DNA from: Luteolibacter sp. LG18
Lineage (GTDB): Bacteria > Verrucomicrobiota > Verrucomicrobiia > Verrucomicrobiales > Akkermansiaceae
DNA: 64,000 nt
Direction: 5' to 3'
Assembly: GCF_036322585.1 (NCBI RefSeq)
Contig: NZ_AP024600.1
Coordinates: 2,480,001 to 2,544,000 of the forward strand
Shown: piece after piece, positions 10,801-16,389 of the stretch
How the letters are laid out: the number at the start of each line of letters is the position of its first letter
Numbering within the stretch: position 1 is the stretch's first letter
Program-made: the position numbers and the translations under genes
The notes under the pieces: generated by a model
Database searches by the model: none
What the model saw: the letters and a program-made list of their open reading frames with translations, nothing else
What the model was told of the DNA's origin: nothing

Positions 10801-10825
10801 GGAGAAGAAGGAGGAGAAGCACTGA
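1838..10825 (+). CDS. giant exported TPR-repeat protein
   Basis: The 2,995-residue protein begins with a short signal peptide (MYPRSVFLALVPASLVAA) and is predicted to be exported. Residues about 30-1000 are helical TPR-like repeats with the typical spaced Ala, Gly, Leu and Pro (for example LASHPGDEDLLEDLVETAAAEG). The remainder is mostly helical and broken by Ser/Gly/Tyr/Asn-rich patches (SGRSSSSGGTST, GNGSSSSGE, SGTSSSSYYNGSN). The tail is Pro/Lys/Glu-rich (TPEKKEEKH). No catalytic motif is visible. It is the first gene of the MoxR/vWA block and probably serves as a periplasmic scaffold for that complex. This role is inferred from context, and no specific family was recognised beyond TPR. 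Confidence 0.88.
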   Translation: MYPRSVFLALVPASLVAAVPEAPPEKALKYHEALLKRPHNTALFDRFFGAWIDEQPVEALGAFLTDRAEKNGGQDWTVLALYQLRRGQEDGALASLAKAIEAVPGDPALAMDRAKLRLRRMEFAAARTDLAAVAAGKDDALALEAAKLTGKSWLREGRSEEAIKAWDAVLASHPGDEDLLEDLVETAAAEGETAQALTYVGKLIEASKDPYQKTLRGLRRGDLLAQSGKNDEAVEAYAATLGQVGEGSWLEKEVLAQIEKVFRKQDRLDELAAQLAKLAEANPRRLLIHRQLAKLEAAQGNADAAIGRFREVLKRSPGERELREEFVRLLVDGERLDDAAVELEKLIETAPTESALYLQLAALRSRENKTDAVLAALKKAHELMGKDEGAGIRISSLMLQYGLNEPGEALLKQLVAASGAGPAPAEALAAQYGRTNRKAEAVELLKKVGAADDVDVVIRAAGAISALGESATAHEVLTGKAEKFSAEPRFLVALAQAALAAGKPADAVPPAVKLVRLAKQTTELAESVGLAGRAIAAADKGEEWRKTLEGQANRSASETCLLASLIEAQGDFAAVTKLLEASTDPLVVHFHAALLDRRGDFDTAIVVICRLADTDEGRKAAYFKDLAELQQRAGKTADAIATVERWKQSAPGDKTAWTMSSRLLRESGKPEEAVKVARQAASRFEGDTDLAAGLALLQDESGQWADAEAIYWRLYDESQSATDQARWATQLAQLALKNGRTDELDEKLRERAKGNRRSLGPLLAQAELARVLQNEDKRRDLLLEAVRVQPKDVDLRLQISALEDKAGNADRAVAVLEEALPYDNANRVRAALAQAYLRQGQALKGLREMRAMSGKKAGDPRATEDSAASLAGASLYDEAIRFMREELPDGGDWRSRYLLAVMLEEDGRENEALPLFVALLQAQGEIPGLVAPNTPGSQQMRARYDMYGEDVAKLLEYGAAAQTAYIHKQANRGRGSYFGSQGTMTGPFRLPDTPELVQSLALVHLCKLARKEGALDPKLAGLVRAAGVTNVDFMADLFDVYASGNGDFLPLIEKYPEASGLFELVGFYGRGTTPALARKVLERADKLSPLARFNAWMRVVSEDAADDKAWDAFISAAGSALEMKNDQMRSMIGYQVMSLLNPSDRPQRGAAQASKVPDSKKEALKKMVIETLVTKQEAEPEYLPMRLSALAIAGTQDQWIAAVNTGLKEYHKQPPAKKAGNVMNGRNGYSRMMQYSRYNGSSYNPWNSSETPFELPKLQSVPFLSLPQAVISQFKLPMDERYGYSIPYGGGVEVADAMKQIDRFESPLLRAWIAMLAENDAAAAKALAAKPEPDEAADFAVLEAVKALKDKKPAAAYAALEQARAKGAADRDFAMWVNVSLVAVAGEMSAEERVKITDSLQATLVQCRQTFGPQAAAAMGAMATKLGLDELAKRLQPPVLPTGGGNRGITGPAGFSIHSGRSSSSGGTSTATIERMAKFSQERKFESAAREALQVIRAQRTNPYGYSSYELRNFKEKLGEEGVKELLKLADPGDSKSLVKRLEYVDVCARLDLKEPMLAMLEKLHQERPDDASVAARMAFSLPDSRKEERNKLMTTAAKSDEFVTSAVERLEEFERGNTDVRGMVEFYDGIVSWLESADPSTLEKANLTWVSYYGKQFFEMSSGSGIQSLAMAPRKPSGKEGDKEREQNQLAERRTAVAKRMALVLLKNPSVSEEGFRLLSVSKCWEIPASEMDGYARTALMTSPVATTGGYGDSRYFILRRGNGSSSSGEDLKENSSVNWLAGRLGQVKSTEEVLPAAYLDGLKKKDAKLGGLVATLASIKTLDQLKKFWADDALGSDAGRAGSMVQVAVLTRAATIPGATGFFVDCLSKVKPNTTRYSTGDDAKERFLIQVALRAAAVAEKEEEREALCRAVGKAVYGEKPDWEKPADPQVVYQQVNLFEESLREGALDHGPAMKLCRTLNRLKLPVGTSEYSIGSSLQAPRMAKAEEAEAYLAEAGLLGDAETWSPLAAWVARWEGSGSRSQQITMKQVFLFDRVLGSREFSSSDLVKRLQDRKQGRFGSLLFAAGMTSGKQRETLAMQAFTESAAALAKMPEAKLEVFAPVMEWLPADAADKLPPVLRGKFKGADDKRRAALVKQADEFLKNKPSGTSSSSYYNGSNVTQMVRQLLPADPDKALEVFLESERRYTAAIAQGSRVSRSTYNDYEISERDSALASMFESSSESTVDAVRMLRFVAKVQASPEGGRFSYSPRYAGESSGGVLPRIGELIRQQVRTAGGRNDVPETQKMLEAAVAMDAEVRADAFAAVLCQKLDETRNGSGNVAAERKKVEAARQPLGPVYRYYQISLGLQGWKSDTPEERKATTAVLAEVLADAALREPTKQAIAFRAVTRVPELLDDPALTDLLTGSYERYCAEERSAVNGWAGALFAKLSRYEGGEAGAAAVKRFSEAFWKNAQASKAAGHANIPASLAGDLMVVSARVGDGAGAKRLLSMSQGTLVGNLSVIASLVSAQQYDLAKQLLPARGVLYPRGETLPVFTRKLEERIEGFRAAVPDAELVTRFEAKLLACKDGSGDEAPKENIQQRSERLAKAYGSHPPKDRAAQLEMMHIISQTNQLSAVILRPELAAWVKDLDYKASIDTWLSSADTKVGNLHRYQYSMMEGEMFQAASLAAMLQGDTSLLEKMTGILKAAPVLSKEDAENEYYGNTQHVVRSCQVGLMDRAAFWVWLGVARGETSGFEKALACFEDLALNTDGRYEFSQEEVNSSLAVCQFVSHWIGQPQRFAALQGKMQKRQDLAKKFPKNECLVPMANAAARFGGWKSAYFAPLRKTAVEKVFANPGFAPLLSRDGGWLDRLEGPIPADVLKEIATLPPEKIIPVVRPSLFEFRGKKMAGAKQWEESAIAFKRSLAEMPPAAEWNDIRGAVKVALAEVLVEQQKKDEAKELIGGMPVEEVGSWIKGRYKKIAPTLGVPDLTAAKTPPASPQPTPEKKEEKH

Positions 10826-10971
10826 ACCGGTGGAAATTTTCCAAGGATTCCCACGCGGATTTGTCGGGACAGGAGACAAGGGTTCTGAAAGGAAATGATG
10901 TCATCACTAGGTAGTCTGAATCTGGTGTCGACGGGTCCCGTGATGATTTCCCCCTGCTAACTGATATCGCC
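10826..10971 (+). promoter_or_regulatory. dyad-rich intergenic region before MoxR block
   Basis: The 146 bases between the TPR gene and the next gene hold copy 2 of the shared motif (10865-10892). They also hold a perfect odd dyad TGATGTCATCA (10896-10906) and a perfect odd dyad ACGGGTCCCGT (10931-10941). GGAAAT...CATCAC is repeated inverted as GTGATGATTTCC. This looks like an internal regulated promoter that lets the MoxR genes be expressed apart from the TPR gene. Confidence 0.5.
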
Positions 10972-12657
10972 ATGGTTACCCGCCCTGAAATCGAACGGTT
11001 GATCCACCAGGTGGCGCGTCGGCACGATGGTCGCCTGGCCCGGAATCTGGTGTTCCGTGTGCTCGGGATCGCGGCCGCGGTGTCGTCGCTCGCGTCATTG
11101 GCGTGGGTCGCGCGTGGCCATGCGGTGCCCGCGGCGGTGCCGTTGGGCCTGCTTGCGGTGGCCGTGGTGGCGGGTGTCATCTGGTGGACGATGAAACGGA
11201 TGCGCCCGGCCGCCGCGGTGCGGGAGGCGGACCGGTTTTTTGATCTGAAGGATGCCATTGCCAGTGCCCGCCATCTGGCGGCGACCCGGCCGGAGGATCC
11301 GGCCACCGAGTTGCAGTGGGAGTGGCTGAAGCCGCGTCTGTCCACGTGCGACGCGCGGGCGATGGTGTCGCCGTTTCCGCGGCGTGCGGCGGTGATTGCC
11401 ACCTGCCTGCTGGCCGCCGCGGTGTGGCTTGGCGTGTTGCCGCCTTCGCCCGCGGTGCGCGCTGCCGAGCAGGCCGCGCGGGAGACCCGCGAGCGGGTGG
11501 CCGAATCGAAGCAGGAGATCGAAAAACTCATCGAGGAACTGGAGAAGGACATCACCGCGCCGGAGGAAAAGGAGGCGCTGAAGATGGACGAATACCGGAA
11601 GATGGTGGAAGCCATCAGCGAGACCGGCGACAAGGCGGAGGCCGCCAGGCAGTTCGCGCGGATCGAGCAGAAGATCCGTGATGCCAGCCGCGCGCTCGAT
11701 CAGCGGCGCGACGAGGAGACGCTGCATCTCGCCGCCAAGGAGCTGGCGAAGGCCGAGGAAACGCAGGCACGGCAGCTTGGCAAGAAGCTCGAGGACAAGG
11801 AGCTGAAGGAGGCCGCCGAAATGCTGGAGAAACTGGCGGGCAAGAAGCTCGACCCGAAGGATCTCAAGAACCCGGAGGAGAAGAAAAAGAAGCTCGATGA
11901 GGCGAAGCAGGAACTGGCGAAGATGCGCGCGATTTCGAAACGCCTCGCCGCCGCGGGGAAGCAGCGCCAGGGAGCCCGTCAGGCGCAGGGCCAGCAGAAT
12001 GCCCAGAACGCGCAGGGCCAGGGAGCGGATGGTGGGGACCAGGGCCAGAACTCCGAAGCCGGTGGCCAGCAGGCGGAACCGCTGGAGGACCTGATGGCGG
12101 AAATCGACGATGCCGCGGCGGAAGCCGAGAAGGAACTCCAGGAGCTGGAACTCGATCCCGATGCGGAGAAGGGCGACGGCGAGGCCATGGAGAAGGCGAA
12201 TGGCGCGCTCGGCAAGATGGGCAAGCACATGAAGGGCATGCACGGCAAGCGCCTCGCCAAGGGCAAGCTCGACCAACTCCGCGACGGTCTCGCGCAGGCC
12301 GGGGCGATGCAGGGCCAGTCGCAGATGCTCGGCCTCGCGCAGGGCCAGGGCGGCCGGAAGGCGGGCGAGGGCACCGACCAGACCCGCCGCAACGAGAAGG
12401 ATGATTCGCAGAAGAACGGCCAGCTCGCCGAACTGAAAGGCCAGCATGGCGAAGGCCCTTCGCTCAGCGCGGTGGAGGAAGCGGACAGCGGCACCGGGGT
12501 TTCCGGCCGCCGCGGCGAGGCGAAACAGCGCGAGTTCGCCCGCCAGACCGAGTCCTTCGTCCAGCGCGATGACGTCCCCGAGTCGCTCAAGCTCGGCGTC
12601 CGCAACTATTTCGAAAACCTCCAGTCGGCCCAACCCGCGGCCAAGGAAGACAAGTGA
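10972..12657 (+). CDS. membrane protein with long charged coiled coil (DUF4175-like)
   Basis: The 561-residue protein has an N-terminal membrane hairpin (about residues 23-70), a third hydrophobic segment near 140-158 (AAVIATCLLAAAVWLGVL), then a long Lys/Glu-rich coiled coil (about 165-330). A Gln/Gly/Ala-rich segment follows (QAQGQQNAQNAQGQG, near 340), then a Met/Gly/Lys-rich tail. This pattern matches the large membrane protein often found before MoxR in vWA clusters, annotated as DUF4175-like or hypothetical. The role is probably structural, linking membrane and exported partners. MoxR starts 28 bases after its stop, so the two are likely co-transcribed. Confidence 0.8.
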   Translation: MVTRPEIERLIHQVARRHDGRLARNLVFRVLGIAAAVSSLASLAWVARGHAVPAAVPLGLLAVAVVAGVIWWTMKRMRPAAAVREADRFFDLKDAIASARHLAATRPEDPATELQWEWLKPRLSTCDARAMVSPFPRRAAVIATCLLAAAVWLGVLPPSPAVRAAEQAARETRERVAESKQEIEKLIEELEKDITAPEEKEALKMDEYRKMVEAISETGDKAEAARQFARIEQKIRDASRALDQRRDEETLHLAAKELAKAEETQARQLGKKLEDKELKEAAEMLEKLAGKKLDPKDLKNPEEKKKKLDEAKQELAKMRAISKRLAAAGKQRQGARQAQGQQNAQNAQGQGADGGDQGQNSEAGGQQAEPLEDLMAEIDDAAAEAEKELQELELDPDAEKGDGEAMEKANGALGKMGKHMKGMHGKRLAKGKLDQLRDGLAQAGAMQGQSQMLGLAQGQGGRKAGEGTDQTRRNEKDDSQKNGQLAELKGQHGEGPSLSAVEEADSGTGVSGRRGEAKQREFARQTESFVQRDDVPESLKLGVRNYFENLQSAQPAAKEDK

Positions 12658-12685
12658 TCCGATCCCTCTCCCAGACCCACCGTTC

Positions 12686-13666
12686 ATGACCGCCACCGCC
12701 GAACCCGAAGTCGCTCATTTCAAGGAAACCTTCGACCGCATCCGCGGTGCCGTCTCCACCTTCATCGTGGGACAGCAGGAAATCATCGAGGACGTGCTCA
12801 TCGCCATCTGCTGCGGCGGTCACGTGCTGCTTGAAGGCGTGCCCGGCCTGGGCAAGACCTCGCTGGTCAACACCATCGCGCAGGCGATCGACGTGCAGTT
12901 CAAGCGCATCCAGTTCACGCCGGACCTGCTGCCGAGCGACGTGGTGGGTACCCAGGTGCTGATCGACCGCGACGGCCGCCGTGAGCTGGAGTTCCAGCGC
13001 GGTCCGGTGTTCTGCAACCTGTTGCTGGCGGACGAGATCAACCGCGCCACGCCGAAGACGCAGTCCGCGCTGCTGGAGACGATGCAGGAAAAGCGCGTCA
13101 CGGTGGCGAACCACACCCACAGTCTGGCGCTGCCGTTCTTCGTGATGGCCACCCAGAACCCGATCGAGAACGACGGCACCTATCCGCTGCCGGAAGCGCA
13201 GCTCGACCGTTTCTTCTTCAAGCTCGAGGTCGGCCTGCCGTCGCATGACGAGTTCAAGCAGATCCTCGACCGCACCGGCGGCAACGCGAAGCCGCACGTG
13301 CCCGCCGTGGCCCACGGCGCGGACATCCTGCGCATGGGCGAGACCCTGCGCGAGGTGCCGGTGGCACCGGAGGTGCAGGACTACCTTGTCCGCGTGGTGC
13401 GCGGCACCCACCCGAACGAGAACGCGCCGAAGTCGGTGAAACAGTTCGTCCGCCACGGGGCCTCGCCACGCGCCGGTCAGGCGATGCTTGCCGCGGCCCG
13501 CGCTCGCGCGTTGCTGGACGGCCGCTACCACGTCGCCCGCGAGGATGTCGATTCCGTGGCGCTGCCCGCGCTGCGCCACCGCCTGATCCTCTCCTTCGAA
13601 GGTGAGGCGGAAGGCGTGAAGCCGGACCTGCTGGTGAAGGACGCCCTCGCCGCCGCGAAGGGTTGA
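12686..13666 (+). CDS. MoxR-family AAA+ ATPase
   Basis: The 326-residue protein is a MoxR-type AAA+ ATPase, a family thought to act as a chaperone for vWA-domain partners. Walker A is GVPGLGKTS (about residues 51-59). Walker B is LLLADEINRA, followed by the sensor segment MATQNPIENDGTYPLPEAQLDRF, highly typical of MoxR. The frame stays open upstream, but the ATG at 12686 gives the family N-terminus and follows the previous stop. The leader is C/T-rich (CCCTCTCCCAGACCC) without a Shine-Dalgarno sequence. It is followed by DUF58 and two vWA genes, the classical partner set. Confidence 0.95.
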   Translation: MTATAEPEVAHFKETFDRIRGAVSTFIVGQQEIIEDVLIAICCGGHVLLEGVPGLGKTSLVNTIAQAIDVQFKRIQFTPDLLPSDVVGTQVLIDRDGRRELEFQRGPVFCNLLLADEINRATPKTQSALLETMQEKRVTVANHTHSLALPFFVMATQNPIENDGTYPLPEAQLDRFFFKLEVGLPSHDEFKQILDRTGGNAKPHVPAVAHGADILRMGETLREVPVAPEVQDYLVRVVRGTHPNENAPKSVKQFVRHGASPRAGQAMLAAARARALLDGRYHVAREDVDSVALPALRHRLILSFEGEAEGVKPDLLVKDALAAAKG

Positions 13667-13696
13667 AACGGGACCTGTTGCCTGTCGTTCCGCTCG

Positions 13697-13728
13697 TTCT
13701 GGATTCTTGATTCTGGTCTCTGGATTCT
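13697..13728. repeat. short tandem-word repeat (TTCTGGA/TTCTTGA)
   Basis: The words TTCTGGATTCTTGATTCTGG and TCTCTGGATTCT sit in the 70-base gap between MoxR and DUF58. It is a single-arm tandem-word repeat, similar in style to those at 22485, 41645 and 55964. It has no obvious pairing partner here. Confidence 0.45.
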
Positions 13729-13736
13729 AACACCCC

Positions 13737-14609
13737 GTGTCCTCCTCCCTCACCGATCCCGCGTTCATCCGCCAGCTCGACGCGCTGAACCTGCTCGCCC
13801 GCCGCGTGCTGCGCGGGTCGTTGCAAGCGGACCGCCGCACCCAGCGCCGCGGCACCGGCATCACCTTCGCGGACTACGCGCCGTATAACTTCGGCGATGA
13901 CTACCGCGCCATCGATTGGAAGATCTACGCGCGCACCGAGGAACTGCTGATCAAGCTGTTCGAAATCGAGGAGGACACCACCGTTTACATCCTCTTCGAT
14001 TGCAGCCGCTCGATGGCGTCGAAGTTCGACTACGCGCGCAAGCTCGCGGCGGCCATCGGCTACATCGCGCTCAATGGCATGGACCGGGTGATGGTCTATG
14101 GCATGGCGGACAAGTTGAACACGATCGTGGAGTCCGCTCGCAGCCGCAGCCAGGTGTTCCCGTTCCTGCGGGACCTGGAGGGCGCTCAGACCTTCGGCGT
14201 GGACACGGATTTCAGTACCTGCGCCCGCACCTTCCAGGCGCGGAAGGGGAAGAAGGGCGTGGTGCTGGTGGTGTCCGATTTCTTTTTCCCGAAGGGTTTC
14301 GAAGAGGGCCTGCGGTTCCTTCAGTGGTCGGGCCACGACGTGTTCGCGCTGCAGGTGCATGATCCCGCGGACCTCGAATGCCCGTGGCTTGGCGACCTGG
14401 AAATCGAGTGCGTGGAAACCTCCGCCACCCAGCGGGTGACGATCAGCGAGAAAGAGGCGAAGCAGTATCGCGAGGCGATCGCCGCATGGAATGACAGCTT
14501 GAAGAACGAGTGCGCGCGCCGCGGCGTGGGACTCGCCAGCACCACCTCGGACGTGCCGTTCGACGTGGTGATCCAGTCGATGCTGCGGAAGGGAGGGCTG
14601 GTCGCATGA
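13737..14609 (+). CDS. DUF58 domain protein
   Basis: The 290-residue protein carries the DUF58 core: RRGTGITFADYAPYNFGDDYRAIDWK (abridged to its key parts RRGTG, FGDD and IDWK) near residues 38-60. A vWA-like fold follows, with YILFDCSRSMASK near residue 85, an intact DxSxS metal site. It starts with GTG. DUF58 proteins are usual partners of MoxR and probably link the ATPase to the membrane vWA proteins. The stop overlaps the next start (ATGA), so translation is likely coupled. Confidence 0.93.
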   Translation: MSSSLTDPAFIRQLDALNLLARRVLRGSLQADRRTQRRGTGITFADYAPYNFGDDYRAIDWKIYARTEELLIKLFEIEEDTTVYILFDCSRSMASKFDYARKLAAAIGYIALNGMDRVMVYGMADKLNTIVESARSRSQVFPFLRDLEGAQTFGVDTDFSTCARTFQARKGKKGVVLVVSDFFFPKGFEEGLRFLQWSGHDVFALQVHDPADLECPWLGDLEIECVETSATQRVTISEKEAKQYREAIAAWNDSLKNECARRGVGLASTTSDVPFDVVIQSMLRKGGLVA

Positions 14610-16375
14610 CGTTCGGCTTCCCGATGTTCTTCTGGGGCCTGGTGGCGCTGGTGCCCCTGGTGGCCGTCTATTTCATCCGCACCCGGCCGCGCCGTCAGCC
14701 GGTGAACGCGTTCTTCCTGTGGCAGCAGGTGTTCCAGCAGCGGGCCGCGAGCTCGTTGTTCCAGAAACTGCGGAACCTGCTCTCGCTGCTGCTGCTGGCA
14801 CTGGCCTTCGGTGCGGCGGTGGTGGCGCTGGCGAGGCCACGCTTCGACGACGGCAGCGCGCCGGACCTCCTGATCGTGATCGACCGCTCGGCTTCGATGC
14901 AGGCGGTGGAGGATGGCAAGCCGCGGATCGAGCGGGCGAAGGAGCTTGCGCATTCCTGGATCACCGCGCTGGGCGGTTCGCAGCGCGCGGCGGTGGCGGA
15001 CGTGGCGAAGACGCTGGAATACCGCGCGCACCTGACCAATCACGCGCGTCTGTTGAAGGATGCGATCGACGGGATGGCGGCCTCGGACCAGGCGCTCGAC
15101 CCGCATGCGCTCGATGAGCTGGCGCTGCTGTCCTCGGCGGCAGGTGGCAATACCGGCAAGACCCGCATCCTGTTCCTCACCGACCGCCATTCCGCGCCGA
15201 TGAAGTTGCCGGAGGGTGTGGAGGTGGTGGCGATCGGCGGCCAGGGTGGGAACGCCGGCATCGATGCCGCGGACCTGCGCTGGGAGTCGCCCGGTCGGGC
15301 CTCGCTCTTCGTTTCCCTGGTTTCGGATTTTCCGGAGGACCGGGATGTGGAGCTCGAACTGGTGTCGGCGGCGGATGGTGCGCTCGCCCGTCTCTTCACC
15401 GTCCACCTTCCTGCCCGCGGCACGGCCAGCGAATCGATCGCGGTGGACGCCATCGAGCCGGGCAACTGGCTGCTGAAGCTACGGGGCAAGGACGCGCTCG
15501 ATGCGGACAACATCGCGCCGCTGGGGCTCAACGCGCCGCAGCCGATTCCGGTGCAGGTGTCCGCGAAGAATCCGTATTTCTTCCAGCAATGCATCACGGC
15601 GTTCTCACGCGCGGATGCTTTGTTCGAACCGCTCGAGGGATTCGCGCGGTTGTCGCTGGCGGTGGGGGGCGCGCCGGACACCGAGTGCGCGATCGTGTTC
15701 GCCCCGGTGGGGGATTCGCCGTTCTGGAAGAACGTGGGAGATGAGATCCAGCCCGGTCCGCCCGAAATCGTCTCGAAGGATCATCCGTTGGTGGCTCGGT
15801 TGGACCCGGCGCTGCTGGGGTTCGATGGCGCGCGCAAGCTGGCCGCTCCCGCGGGTGCGGTGGTGGTGCTGGCCCATGCCGATGGCACGCCGCTGCTCTA
15901 CACCTGCTCCGCGGGCGGCAAGAGCGCGGTGGTGTTGAACTTCGATCCATCGCGCGAGGAGTTCTATCTTTCGCCGTGGTTCCCGGTGCTGGTCCATGAG
16001 GCGGCGGTGTTACTCACCGGTCGTGAGAACCAGTTTCCGTCCGCGGTGGCCACCGGCAGCCGCGTGGAGGTGCCGGGCACCGAGGAGGTGAAGAACGCGA
16101 AGGTGGAGATCGCCGGGAAGTCCGAGCCGGTCGCCGCCGCCATGCCCGCCCCGATCGAGCGGGTGGGGAACTACTCCTTTTCCCGTAATTCGACCGACTG
16201 GCACCTCGGCGGCGCGGTGTTCTCCGCCGGTGAATCCGGAGCCGCGCCCGCGGGCACGCCGCCGCCGGAAGTGAAGCTGGCCACCGGCTGGCCGCTGGCG
16301 GGTTGGTTCCTGCTGGGTGCGATCGGCGTCGTGCTCGGCGAGGAGTTTCTCTACCACCGCCGCAAGGTCGGTTGA
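14606..16375 (+). CDS. BatA-type vWA membrane protein
   Basis: The 589-residue protein begins with a BatA-type N-terminus: a membrane segment (residues about 4-24), a short basic loop and a second segment (about 54-72). A vWA domain follows, whose metal-ion site is LLIVIDRSASMQ near residue 92. A central region of beta-rich sequence leads to a C-terminal membrane segment (WPLAGWFLLGAIGVVLGEEF). The vWA domain is therefore bracketed by membrane anchors. The start ATG overlaps the DUF58 stop by four bases. The partner of MoxR is probably this or the next protein. Confidence 0.88.
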   Translation: MTFGFPMFFWGLVALVPLVAVYFIRTRPRRQPVNAFFLWQQVFQQRAASSLFQKLRNLLSLLLLALAFGAAVVALARPRFDDGSAPDLLIVIDRSASMQAVEDGKPRIERAKELAHSWITALGGSQRAAVADVAKTLEYRAHLTNHARLLKDAIDGMAASDQALDPHALDELALLSSAAGGNTGKTRILFLTDRHSAPMKLPEGVEVVAIGGQGGNAGIDAADLRWESPGRASLFVSLVSDFPEDRDVELELVSAADGALARLFTVHLPARGTASESIAVDAIEPGNWLLKLRGKDALDADNIAPLGLNAPQPIPVQVSAKNPYFFQQCITAFSRADALFEPLEGFARLSLAVGGAPDTECAIVFAPVGDSPFWKNVGDEIQPGPPEIVSKDHPLVARLDPALLGFDGARKLAAPAGAVVVLAHADGTPLLYTCSAGGKSAVVLNFDPSREEFYLSPWFPVLVHEAAVLLTGRENQFPSAVATGSRVEVPGTEEVKNAKVEIAGKSEPVAAAMPAPIERVGNYSFSRNSTDWHLGGAVFSAGESGAAPAGTPPPEVKLATGWPLAGWFLLGAIGVVLGEEFLYHRRKVG

Positions 16376-16389
16376 ACGTTTTCCCTTTC

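Noticed and set aside
4520..10879. Two long minus-strand frames (1,130 and 893 codons) opposite the giant TPR gene
   Set aside because: They read opposite a clear TPR gene with signal peptide, and their Arg/His-rich translations are typical third-position shadow frames.
13697..13728. Possible CRISPR-like array in the TTCTGGA repeats
   Set aside because: The repeat words are too short, have no spacers of regular length, and no cas gene is near.
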